Positions 1-5,285 of a stretch of DNA of 5,285 bases are shown here, piece after piece (within the stretch, counting starts at the first letter, position 1; every line of letters starts with the position of its first letter). The DNA comes from CAYLPJ01 sp964385465. Its GTDB lineage: Bacteria; Planctomycetota; Phycisphaerae; SM23-33. A program made the position numbers and the translations under genes. The notes beneath the pieces are model-generated. The model did not search any database. It was not told the DNA's origin and saw only the letters and a list, made by a program, of their open reading frames with translations. The DNA lies in the NCBI GenBank assembly GCA_964385465.1, contig CAYLPJ010000127.1, positions 1-5,285 on the forward strand, in the 5' to 3' direction.

Positions 1-72
1 TCGGAATTCGAAACAATCTGCTCCCCGCAGTCCCGATTAGATGCGATGGCCCTGCGCCGGGGGCCGGGGCGC

Positions 73-102
73 TTGCATGTGTCGGCACGGTCGGGGTAAG
101 AC
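73..102 (+). promoter_or_regulatory. Weak promoter-like -35/-10 pair upstream of the first gene
   Basis: TTGCAT at 73-78 and TAAGAC at 97-102 are separated by 18 bp and lie 32 bp before the start codon at 134. Each hexamer matches the sigma-70 consensus at only three of six positions. Spacing and placement are the main support. The AT-richer patch at 1-20 could equally belong to an upstream element cut by the window edge. Confidence 0.2.
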
Positions 103-105
103 ACA
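78..105. repeat. Inverted repeat in the leader (operator-like or hairpin)
   Basis: TGTGTC at 78-83 is the exact reverse complement of GACACA at 100-105, with a 16-nt spacer. It overlaps the weak promoter-like pair and is followed directly by a second inverted repeat at 106-124. It could be a dimeric regulator site or part of a leader RNA structure. Six-base arms can occur by chance, so the call is tentative. Confidence 0.3.
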
Positions 106-124
106 CCTGTCGCCCGCCCACAGG
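106..124 (+). promoter_or_regulatory. Small hairpin overlapping the ribosome-binding site of the first gene
   Basis: CCTGT at 106-110 pairs with ACAGG at 120-124 across a 9-nt loop. The right arm shares its last three bases, AGG at 122-124, with the Shine-Dalgarno AGGAG at 122-126. If it folds, it would partly hide the ribosome-binding site. The stem is only five base pairs, so a regulatory role is a guess. Confidence 0.25.
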
Positions 125-126
125 AG
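122..126 (+). promoter_or_regulatory. Ribosome-binding site that sets the start at 134
   Basis: AGGAG at 122-126 sits 7 nt before the ATG at 134. The in-frame upstream ATGs at 41 and 77 have no comparable purine-rich motif. They would also add up to 31 residues rich in Arg, Gly and Cys ahead of an otherwise normal signal peptide. This decides the start of the first gene. Confidence 0.8.
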
Positions 127-133
127 CCGCGCC

Positions 134-2239
134 ATGCGAACGACCGCCGGAACGCTCGTCGCCCTCGCCCTTCTCTCGGCTGCCGCCTGCGCCCAGCCCG
201 TGCCGCTGGCCTGGCTCCGCGTGGCCGAGGCGGGGGAGAGCTACGCCGACACGCCGTACGTCTGGCTGGGGCGGAACGACCTCCGCATCCGCCTCGACGT
301 GCCCCCCGCCGCCGACCACCGCCTGGAGCTGCTGTGGGGCTCGAAGAACGACGCCCGCGGCGCGGCCGCGGAGATCAACGGCCGGGCCGTCACCGTCCGC
401 GGCGGCGGGTGGAACGGCTTCCGCTGGCTGGCGGTGGAGGTCCCGGCCAAGGCCCGGACGGGGGGCGCCTACGAGATCGCCCTCCGCGCCGCGGCGCCGA
501 AGGCCGCGTTCCTGGCCGGCGTCCGGCTGCTGGGGCCCGCCCCCGCCGGCGGGGACCTGCCGGACCCGAACGCCGCCGCCCACCGCGCGACGATGAAGGC
601 CACCCCCGTCGCCCGCCCCGTGCCGGGCGCGACCGAGGCCTTCGGCGAGATGCGCCCGTTCTGGGACCGCCGCACGGTCCCGCTGCCGGAGGCGGCCGGC
701 GACGACGCGACCGAGCAGGCCTTCCGCGACGCCGAGGCCAACGCCCGCCGATGGGCCGAGATGCTCTTCCGCTGCCGGCGGTTCGTCGACGGCTGGCTGG
801 CCCATGCCGACCCCAACACCGGCCTGATCCCGCGGAACCTCAATCGCAGCCGGGACATCTGGAACGCCAAGGACGCCGCGGCCGACAACTACCCCTTCAT
901 GGTCCTCACCTGCGCCCTGACCGACCGGGCGATGTTCCGCGGGCGGATGCGGGGCATGCTCCGCACGGAGACGGAGCTCACCAGCCGCGTCGGCCGCCTG
1001 CCGGACACGTGGTCGTTCTCGAAGGGCGGCTTCGCGTCGCCGAAGCCCCAACTCGGGCGGATCATCTTCGGCGCGTCGGAGTACGTCAAGGACGGCCTGC
1101 TGCCGCTGACGGAGTGGCTGGGCGAGAGCCCGTGGTCGCAGCGGATGCTCGGCCTGCTGGAGGACATCTGGGCCAACGCGGCGGTCGACACCCCGGCCGG
1201 GGCGATCCCCTCGACGAACGTGGAGGTCAACGGCGAGCTGCTCCAGGCGCTCTCGCGGGTGTACTGGATGACCGGCGAGGAGGCCTGGCTGGACCGCGCC
1301 TGCCGCCTGGGGGACTACTACCTCCTCGGCGACCGCCACCCCACGCGGGACGTCGAGGCCCTCCGCCTGCGGGACCACGGCTGCGAGATCGTCTCGGGGC
1401 TGTCGGAGCTGTACGTCGCCTGCCACCACGCCCGCGCGGCGAAGGCCAAGGCCTACCGCGGGCCCGTCCACGCGATGCTCGACCGCGTGCTCGAGGTCGG
1501 CCGGGACGAGCACGGCATGCTCTACAACACGATCAACCCCAAGGCGGGCACGCACGGCAAGGGCATCTGCGACACGTGGGGGTACAACTACAACGGCGTC
1601 TACGCCGTGTGGATGATCGACGGCACGGCGGCATATCGCGACGCCGTCCGCGACGTGCTGGGCAATCTCCACGAGCACCTGACCGACCACCACTGGGGCT
1701 CGGCCGACGAGTACGCCGACACGATCGAGGGCGGGATCAACCTGTTCAACCGCGAGCCGGTGGCGTCGGCGGCGGCGTGGCTGGACAGCGAGATCCGCGA
1801 CATGTGGAGCCGCCAGCGCCCCGACGGCGTGATCGAGGGCTGGCACGGCGACGGCAACGTGGCTCGCACGGCGATCATGTACGCGCTCTGGAAGTCCGCC
1901 GGGCTGACGGTCCGGCCGTGGCGGAAGGACGTCCGCGTGGGGGCCGTCCGCCGCGACGGGACGCTGCTGGTCAGCCTCGCCTCCGACGAGCCCTGGACCG
2001 GGCGGCTGGTCTTCGACACGCCCCGCCACCGCACGCAGATGCGCCTGCCCATCGACTACCCCCGGATCAACCAGTTCCCCGAGTGGTTCACCGTACGGGC
2101 GGACCGGACGTACCGCGTCCGCGACCTGACGGCCGGGACCGACGCCACCGCCGCCGGCGCGAAGCTCGCCGACGGGCTCCCCCTCAGCCTGCCCGGCGGG
2201 CGGGAGGCGCGGCTGATCGTCGCCCCGGCCGGGAAGTGA
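134..2239 (+). CDS. Exported (alpha/alpha)-toroid-like protein, putative carbohydrate-active enzyme of unassigned family
   Basis: The product is 701 residues. Residues 1-20 form a signal peptide: basic MRTT, a hydrophobic stretch at about 5-18, and a signal peptidase I-type A18-C19-A20 site before Q21. C19 could suggest a lipoprotein, but the usual Leu at -3 is missing. Residues 22-140 look beta-rich, like a jelly-roll or carbohydrate-binding domain. Residues 185-595 are mostly helical with recurring aromatic and acidic motifs, as in (alpha/alpha)6-type glycosidases and lyases. These include ADNYPF (250-255), RDHGCE (413-418), CDTWGYNYNG (479-488), EGGIN (532-536) and WHGDGN (570-575). Residues 595-701 look like a small beta-sandwich. 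Candidate acids within the motifs are D414, E418, D480, E532 and D573; none is proven catalytic. The gene leads a likely two-gene operon. I recognise no named family; a hydrolase, a lyase or a non-catalytic binding protein all remain possible. The reading frame is certain, the function is not. Confidence 0.9.
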   Translation: MRTTAGTLVALALLSAAACAQPVPLAWLRVAEAGESYADTPYVWLGRNDLRIRLDVPPAADHRLELLWGSKNDARGAAAEINGRAVTVRGGGWNGFRWLAVEVPAKARTGGAYEIALRAAAPKAAFLAGVRLLGPAPAGGDLPDPNAAAHRATMKATPVARPVPGATEAFGEMRPFWDRRTVPLPEAAGDDATEQAFRDAEANARRWAEMLFRCRRFVDGWLAHADPNTGLIPRNLNRSRDIWNAKDAAADNYPFMVLTCALTDRAMFRGRMRGMLRTETELTSRVGRLPDTWSFSKGGFASPKPQLGRIIFGASEYVKDGLLPLTEWLGESPWSQRMLGLLEDIWANAAVDTPAGAIPSTNVEVNGELLQALSRVYWMTGEEAWLDRACRLGDYYLLGDRHPTRDVEALRLRDHGCEIVSGLSELYVACHHARAAKAKAYRGPVHAMLDRVLEVGRDEHGMLYNTINPKAGTHGKGICDTWGYNYNGVYAVWMIDGTAAYRDAVRDVLGNLHEHLTDHHWGSADEYADTIEGGINLFNREPVASAAAWLDSEIRDMWSRQRPDGVIEGWHGDGNVARTAIMYALWKSAGLTVRPWRKDVRVGAVRRDGTLLVSLASDEPWTGRLVFDTPRHRTQMRLPIDYPRINQFPEWFTVRADRTYRVRDLTAGTDATAAGAKLADGLPLSLPGGREARLIVAPAGK

Positions 2240-2253
2240 GCCGCACCCCGCAG

Positions 2254-2260
2254 AGAGGAG
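2254..2260 (+). promoter_or_regulatory. Ribosome-binding site of the second gene
   Basis: AGAGGAG at 2254-2260 lies 5 nt before the ATG at 2266. It decides the start inside a frame that stays open far upstream, back through the first gene. The AGGAGCCGC core and the following CCATGCG repeat the arrangement at the first gene's start almost exactly, differing by two bases inserted before the ATG. Confidence 0.8.
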
Positions 2261-2265
2261 CCGCC

Positions 2266-5007
2266 ATGCGCCCCGCAGCCGCCCTCCGGACCGCCGCCGT
2301 CGCGGCCCTGCTGACCGCCCCCGCCGCCGCGGGCGAGCCGTTCGCCGGGCCGTTCGAGCTCAACGACGGGATCACGTTCTACCTCGTCCAGGCCGCCGAC
2401 GGGCCGCTGAAGGCGACCGTCCGCTACCGCGACGCACGCCGACGCGACATGCCCCGCCCCTGCCTGCTGCGCCTCTTCGACGCCAACGAGCGGCTCGTCG
2501 CGCGCCACGAGTTCGCCGGCGAGCCCCTGCCCGGCGGCGCGGACGTGCCCTGGGTCCGCCACACCTTCGCCATCCCCGCCGCGGGGGCGGGCATCTGGCA
2601 GCTCCGCGTCTCGGCATGGGCCGGCGGGCGGGTGGACCTCGCGGTCGAGCCGAACCTGCCCTTCGGCGTCCACGGGCACATCCAGTGGCTCTGCGGGCGC
2701 CGGGGGCAGTTCGACGGCAGCTTCCTCTACCTGCCCCCGGGGCTGGACCGGCTGCCCGTCGACGCCTCCGCCCGCCCGTGCGGGCTGAGGCTGCTCGACG
2801 AGCGGGGCGAGGCCCGCCTCGAGCTGACGGCGAAGGAGCCCAGGGGCGCGGCGGACCTGCCGGCCGACGGCGAGCACGTCTGGCGGCTGCGGCTGGACGG
2901 CGCGTGCAAGCTGGACTTCTCCGGCCTGCCGATCATCCTCTGCCCCGACGAGCGGACCGCCCGGGCGATCCGCGCCAGCGTCGAGGTGCTCGACGACGGA
3001 ACGATCTGCTTCCACCGCTTCCAGCGGCGGGCGTGGGAGCTGCTGGCACGCTACCGCCGCATGCCGGCCTCGGCGTTCGAGGTCCCCGTCGACCCCCTGG
3101 GCGAACGCATGGACGCCTGGATGGCCCGGCCGGTGCGAAACTCCCTGCTGCTCGGCCGGTACGGGCTGATGGCCATCTTCCCCTCGGTCCTGTCCGAGCA
3201 GAACCTCGACGCGGCGAGCCCGTGGTTCGGCAGCATCGCGGCGTGGAAGGACCGCCGGACCCTCCGGGCGCGGAAGGACAACCCGCTGGCGCACTACGAC
3301 CGGCTGGGCCTGAAGGCCTCGGCCGGGCTGGGCAAGGACCTCGCCGCCCTGCACTGGCTGGATGAGCCGGTCAACCCCTACCGGGGCAACGAGGCGCTGC
3401 TGAGGCGCGTGATCCTCTCGGGGCTCCAGAACCTGATGTACATCGGCGAGGGCGAGCACCTCGCGGCGCTCAACTCCTACTACTACGGCAGCCACGGCTT
3501 CCCGCTGGTGCACGATCACACCGGCGCGTTCGCGCTGGCGGCGCCGGCCTGCCCGCCGGAGGTGCGGGCGGTGTGGACCGACGGGCTGCGGCGCCTGGTG
3601 GACCGCATGGCCCTATGCCAGGTCGGCGGGTGCACGAACCAGTGGGCGCACTTCCCCGAGGCGCTCGAGCGGTTCCACCAGGGCACCGGCGAGGCGTGGT
3701 ACCGCCGGGCGGCGCTGCGCCACCTGCACTGGATCGCCACCGGGGCGATGTTCGGCGCCGGGCAGCGACCGGCCGGCTACATGACCGAGGCCACCGGCCC
3801 GGACGCCACCTACAACGGGCTGATGGCGCACTTCGCCGCCAACGTCTGCCGGCGGACGGGCTCGGCCGAGGCACGCGAAATGCTCCGCCGATGCTACCGC
3901 CTGTTCCACCACACCATCGCCCCCGAGCCGGACGGGCGGTGGGTCGGCGCGTCCAGCTTCTGCTGCCGCACCCCCGGCGACTGGACCAACCCCCAGTACG
4001 GCGGCGGGCTGGCGATCATGGCCGACGTGCTCGCCCAGGCCGGGCTCCGCGAGGGCCGCGCCTGGGTCTTCCCCCGCCTGGCCCGAACGCCCGAGCAGCA
4101 GCGGGACGCCCGCCGCGAGCTCCGCAAGCAACTGCACTACTACCCCCACGACAGCCTCCGGGCCGAGCCGGCCAACCTCGCCCGGGCCGGCGGGGCGTTC
4201 GATATCTGGCTGCCCGTCTTCCTACACTGGCCCCGCGAGCCGAAGACCGAACCCCTGCCCTGCCGCCAGGGCGGGCGCTGGCAGCGGGACTTCGGCGGGG
4301 AGTTCTTCTGCATCCGCCGGGAAGGCTACTACGCGATGATCTACGCCGGCCAAGCCATGGCCGAATGGCTCCGCCCCCGACGCCCCGAGGGGCCCAACCA
4401 CCAGTACCCCCACAACGACGGCGGGATCTGCCTGCTCTGGTCCGAGGCGTTCGGGGCCTCCATCCTCGCGAAGAACTGGTCGGCCTACACGGCGAACACG
4501 GCCGTCGCGACCACCGCCGCCGGGCGCGAGAGCTGGCCGGACTACTGGTCCGTGGACCGCGCCTTCGACGCCAACACCGGCGAGCTGACGGTGACCGGTT
4601 CGTTCATCGACCTGCCCCTGGCCTACCGCAGGCGATACCGCTTCGAGGACGGGCGCATCCGCTGCGAGTGGGGCTTCACCGCCTCCGGCCCGCTGAAGCT
4701 GCGGCGCCTGGTCTGCTGCTTCCCCTACCCGGCGGCGAAATCCGGGCCGACGCGCGTCGTCCCGCTCGGCCAAGACGGCGGGCAGTGGGCGGGCTTCCGC
4801 ATCACCGACGATACGGGCAAGGGGCACACCGTCCGCTTCGCCTCGCCCCGGGCGGCCGAGGCCGGCAGGAACCGCTCCGTGGACCACTACGGCAAGGCCC
4901 GGGAGTACGGGCGCGTCCTGGTGGAGATCCCGCCCGACCTCCCCCCCGGCCGCCAGCGCGTGCTACGCTACGAGATCGTCCCGACCCCCACGCCCCACCA
5001 ACAGTAG
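2266..5007 (+). CDS. Exported polysaccharide-lyase-like protein (two beta domains, helical toroid, C-terminal beta-sandwich)
   Basis: The product is 913 residues. Residues 1-22 are an Ala-rich signal peptide ending in A20-A21-A22 before G23. Residues about 24-235 appear to be two tandem beta domains. Each holds RPCxLRLxD (64-72 and 170-178), followed by WxLR (111-114 and 206-209). Residues about 250-640 look helical and carry aromatic/His/Asn motifs: NSYYYGSHG (403-411), HDH (416-418), TNQW (457-460), TEATGPDATYNG (507-518) and DWTNPQYGGG (572-581). Residues 665-900 look like a large antiparallel beta-sandwich with NHQYPHNDGG (711-720). A toroid followed by a beta-sandwich is the layout of heparinase II/III-like and chondroitin AC/hyaluronate-type lyases, where Asn, His, Tyr and Arg are used for catalysis and His/Asp may bind metal. 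I infer a secreted lyase-like enzyme but cannot assign a PL family or substrate. It follows the first gene by 26 bp, so co-transcription is likely. A structural or binding role without catalysis is the main alternative. Confidence 0.9.
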   Translation: MRPAAALRTAAVAALLTAPAAAGEPFAGPFELNDGITFYLVQAADGPLKATVRYRDARRRDMPRPCLLRLFDANERLVARHEFAGEPLPGGADVPWVRHTFAIPAAGAGIWQLRVSAWAGGRVDLAVEPNLPFGVHGHIQWLCGRRGQFDGSFLYLPPGLDRLPVDASARPCGLRLLDERGEARLELTAKEPRGAADLPADGEHVWRLRLDGACKLDFSGLPIILCPDERTARAIRASVEVLDDGTICFHRFQRRAWELLARYRRMPASAFEVPVDPLGERMDAWMARPVRNSLLLGRYGLMAIFPSVLSEQNLDAASPWFGSIAAWKDRRTLRARKDNPLAHYDRLGLKASAGLGKDLAALHWLDEPVNPYRGNEALLRRVILSGLQNLMYIGEGEHLAALNSYYYGSHGFPLVHDHTGAFALAAPACPPEVRAVWTDGLRRLVDRMALCQVGGCTNQWAHFPEALERFHQGTGEAWYRRAALRHLHWIATGAMFGAGQRPAGYMTEATGPDATYNGLMAHFAANVCRRTGSAEAREMLRRCYRLFHHTIAPEPDGRWVGASSFCCRTPGDWTNPQYGGGLAIMADVLAQAGLREGRAWVFPRLARTPEQQRDARRELRKQLHYYPHDSLRAEPANLARAGGAFDIWLPVFLHWPREPKTEPLPCRQGGRWQRDFGGEFFCIRREGYYAMIYAGQAMAEWLRPRRPEGPNHQYPHNDGGICLLWSEAFGASILAKNWSAYTANTAVATTAAGRESWPDYWSVDRAFDANTGELTVTGSFIDLPLAYRRRYRFEDGRIRCEWGFTASGPLKLRRLVCCFPYPAAKSGPTRVVPLGQDGGQWAGFRITDDTGKGHTVRFASPRAAEAGRNRSVDHYGKAREYGRVLVEIPPDLPPGRQRVLRYEIVPTPTPHQQ

Positions 5008-5044
5008 CCCGGCCGCCGTTGGCGAAGAAAGGCGCCGCCACGCT

Positions 5045-5054
5045 CGTCGCGACG
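5045..5054. repeat. Perfect 10-bp palindrome
   Basis: CGTCGCGACG is its own reverse complement. Its right part is contained in the 11-bp direct repeat at 5047-5057, which recurs at 5121-5131 without the full palindrome. It may be a protein-binding site or part of the repeat unit. Confidence 0.4.
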
Positions 5055-5089
5055 CGCTCTCGGCGGATGGGGCCTCCCGTCTGCGGAAA

Positions 5090-5105
5090 GGCCGGTGCTC
5101 CGGCC
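5090..5105. repeat. Strong GC hairpin, possible transcription end signal
   Basis: GGCCGG at 5090-5095 pairs perfectly with CCGGCC at 5100-5105 across the 4-nt loop TGCT. On the plus strand no T-run follows, so it is not a standard intrinsic terminator for the second gene. Read on the minus strand it is followed by only three T's. Its right arm overlaps the start of the 18-bp direct repeat at 5101-5118. Confidence 0.45.
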
Positions 5106-5141
5106 GACGCCCTCCAGACCTCGCGACGCGCCCTGTGGAGT

Positions 5142-5160
5142 GCGGCGGCAACGACGCCGC
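5142..5160. repeat. GC-rich hairpin within the repeat region
   Basis: GCGGCG at 5142-5147 pairs with CGCCGC at 5155-5160 around a 7-nt loop. After a T-T mismatch, G5138-A5139-G5140 can pair with T5162-T5163-C5164, counting one G-T wobble. This is the segment whose minus-strand translation reads KAASLPPHS. Confidence 0.4.
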
Positions 5161-5184
5161 TTTCGAGTGGGGCGCGGGGGCCCT

Positions 5185-5214
5185 TCGCGGCCGACGCAAC
5201 CACGCTTGCCGCGA
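5185..5214. repeat. Seven-bp inverted repeat within the repeat region
   Basis: TCGCGGC at 5185-5191 is the reverse complement of GCCGCGA at 5208-5214, with a 16-nt loop. The left arm overlaps the ten-base partial copy of the direct repeat at 5188-5197. Confidence 0.35.
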
Positions 5215-5285
5215 CGGGCCGGGTGTGTACACGGCCGCCATCGGCGAAGAACCCGCCGCCTCGGCCGACGCCCTCCAGAGCCCGC

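Larger units (their letters stand above)
134..5007 (+). other. Probable two-gene operon for exported carbohydrate-active proteins
   Basis: Both genes lie on the same strand with 26 bp between stop (2237-2239) and start (2266). There is no hairpin with a T-tract and no clear promoter in the gap. Both encode signal peptides and multidomain beta/alpha-toroid/beta proteins, and their translation starts are nearly identical. This supports co-expression and joint work in the periplasm or outside the cell. The evidence is positional; a transcript is not shown. Confidence 0.7.
5008..5285. repeat. Gene-free 3' region built from short direct and inverted repeats
   Basis: No convincing gene lies here; open frames on the minus strand are Arg/Ala/Pro-rich and have no clear start signal. 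Several direct repeats are visible. CGGCCGACGCCCTCCAGA occurs at 5101-5118 and 5262-5279, and its first ten bases recur at 5188-5197. TCGCGACGCGC occurs at 5047-5057 and 5121-5131. GGCCGCC plus GGCGAAGAA occurs at 5011-5029 and 5233-5251. Several GC-rich inverted repeats lie between them. From memory, minus-strand translations like the one here (PHSKAASLPPHST) turn up in short predicted proteins of planctomycetes, which would fit a dispersed intergenic repeat; I could not verify this. No T-tract terminator follows the second gene, so termination may be Rho-dependent or further downstream. Confidence 0.6.

Noticed and set aside
41..133. Upstream in-frame ATG starts for the first gene
   Set aside because: No Shine-Dalgarno precedes 41 or 77, and the extension would bury the signal peptide inside the protein. 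The start at 134 has AGGAG at 7 nt and begins a standard signal peptide.
176..193. Lipobox making the first product a lipoprotein
   Set aside because: The residues before C19 are A16-A17-A18, so the usual Leu (or Val/Ile) at -3 is absent. A signal peptidase I site at A18-C19-A20 explains the sequence at least as well.
334..2265. Open frame continuous with the second gene that runs upstream through the first gene, as if encoding a much larger protein
   Set aside because: Its translation is dominated by Arg, Gly, Pro and Ala, with no fold-like pattern, and it overlaps a well-formed gene. GC-rich DNA suppresses stop codons in alternative frames. The second gene has its own Shine-Dalgarno and signal peptide at 2266.
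2056..3519. 487-codon open frame on the minus strand across the gene junction
   Set aside because: It is a shadow of the high-GC plus-strand genes. It has low-complexity Gly/Ala/Arg/Pro composition and no signal or recognisable domain, and it spans the two real genes' ends.
3613..4887. Further long minus-strand open frames (3613-4149 and 4222-4887) opposite the second gene
   Set aside because: They show the same shadow effect, with compositionally biased translations and no motifs. The plus-strand frame has clear domain-like content throughout.
4802..5241. Minus-strand open frames in the 3' tail (4802-5203 and 4963-5241) as small genes
   Set aside because: They run into the 3' end of the second gene, are Arg/Ala/Pro-rich and lie on the repeat mosaic. 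The readable peptide is better explained as a translated intergenic repeat.
5011..5279. CRISPR array
   Set aside because: The repeats are different motifs at unequal spacing with two or three copies each, not one repeat with regular spacers, and no cas gene is present.

Overview
The window is very GC-rich throughout, with strongly G/C-biased third codon positions. It carries two large, co-directional genes for exported proteins, then a gene-free 3' tail full of short direct and inverted repeats. The composition, the two large exported proteins with a (alpha/alpha)-toroid look, and the repeat-filled tail suggest a planctomycete or a relative in the PVC group, perhaps a metagenome-assembled genome. 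This placement is inferred from composition and protein style; no marker gene is present.

Layout: 1-133 is a short leader with two adjacent inverted repeats and a weak promoter-like pair. Positions 134-2239 encode a 701-residue exported protein with a beta-rich N-terminal domain, a large helical core and a small beta-rich C-terminal domain. After 26 bp, positions 2266-5007 encode a 913-residue exported protein. It has two tandem beta domains that look like an internal duplication, a helical toroid-like core, and a C-terminal beta-sandwich of the kind seen in polysaccharide lyases. Positions 5008-5285 hold no gene I can support.

The genes read as one transcription unit: same strand, a 26-bp gap, near-identical ribosome-binding/start regions, and a signal peptide on each product. 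The simplest reading is that both proteins act outside the cytoplasm on the same carbohydrate. The second may be a lyase-like enzyme and the first a toroid glycosidase, lyase or accessory protein. Neither matches a characterised family I can name with certainty, so the pair is a candidate for an undescribed polysaccharide-processing system. No transporter, regulator, sulfatase or other helper gene lies in the window to point to the substrate.
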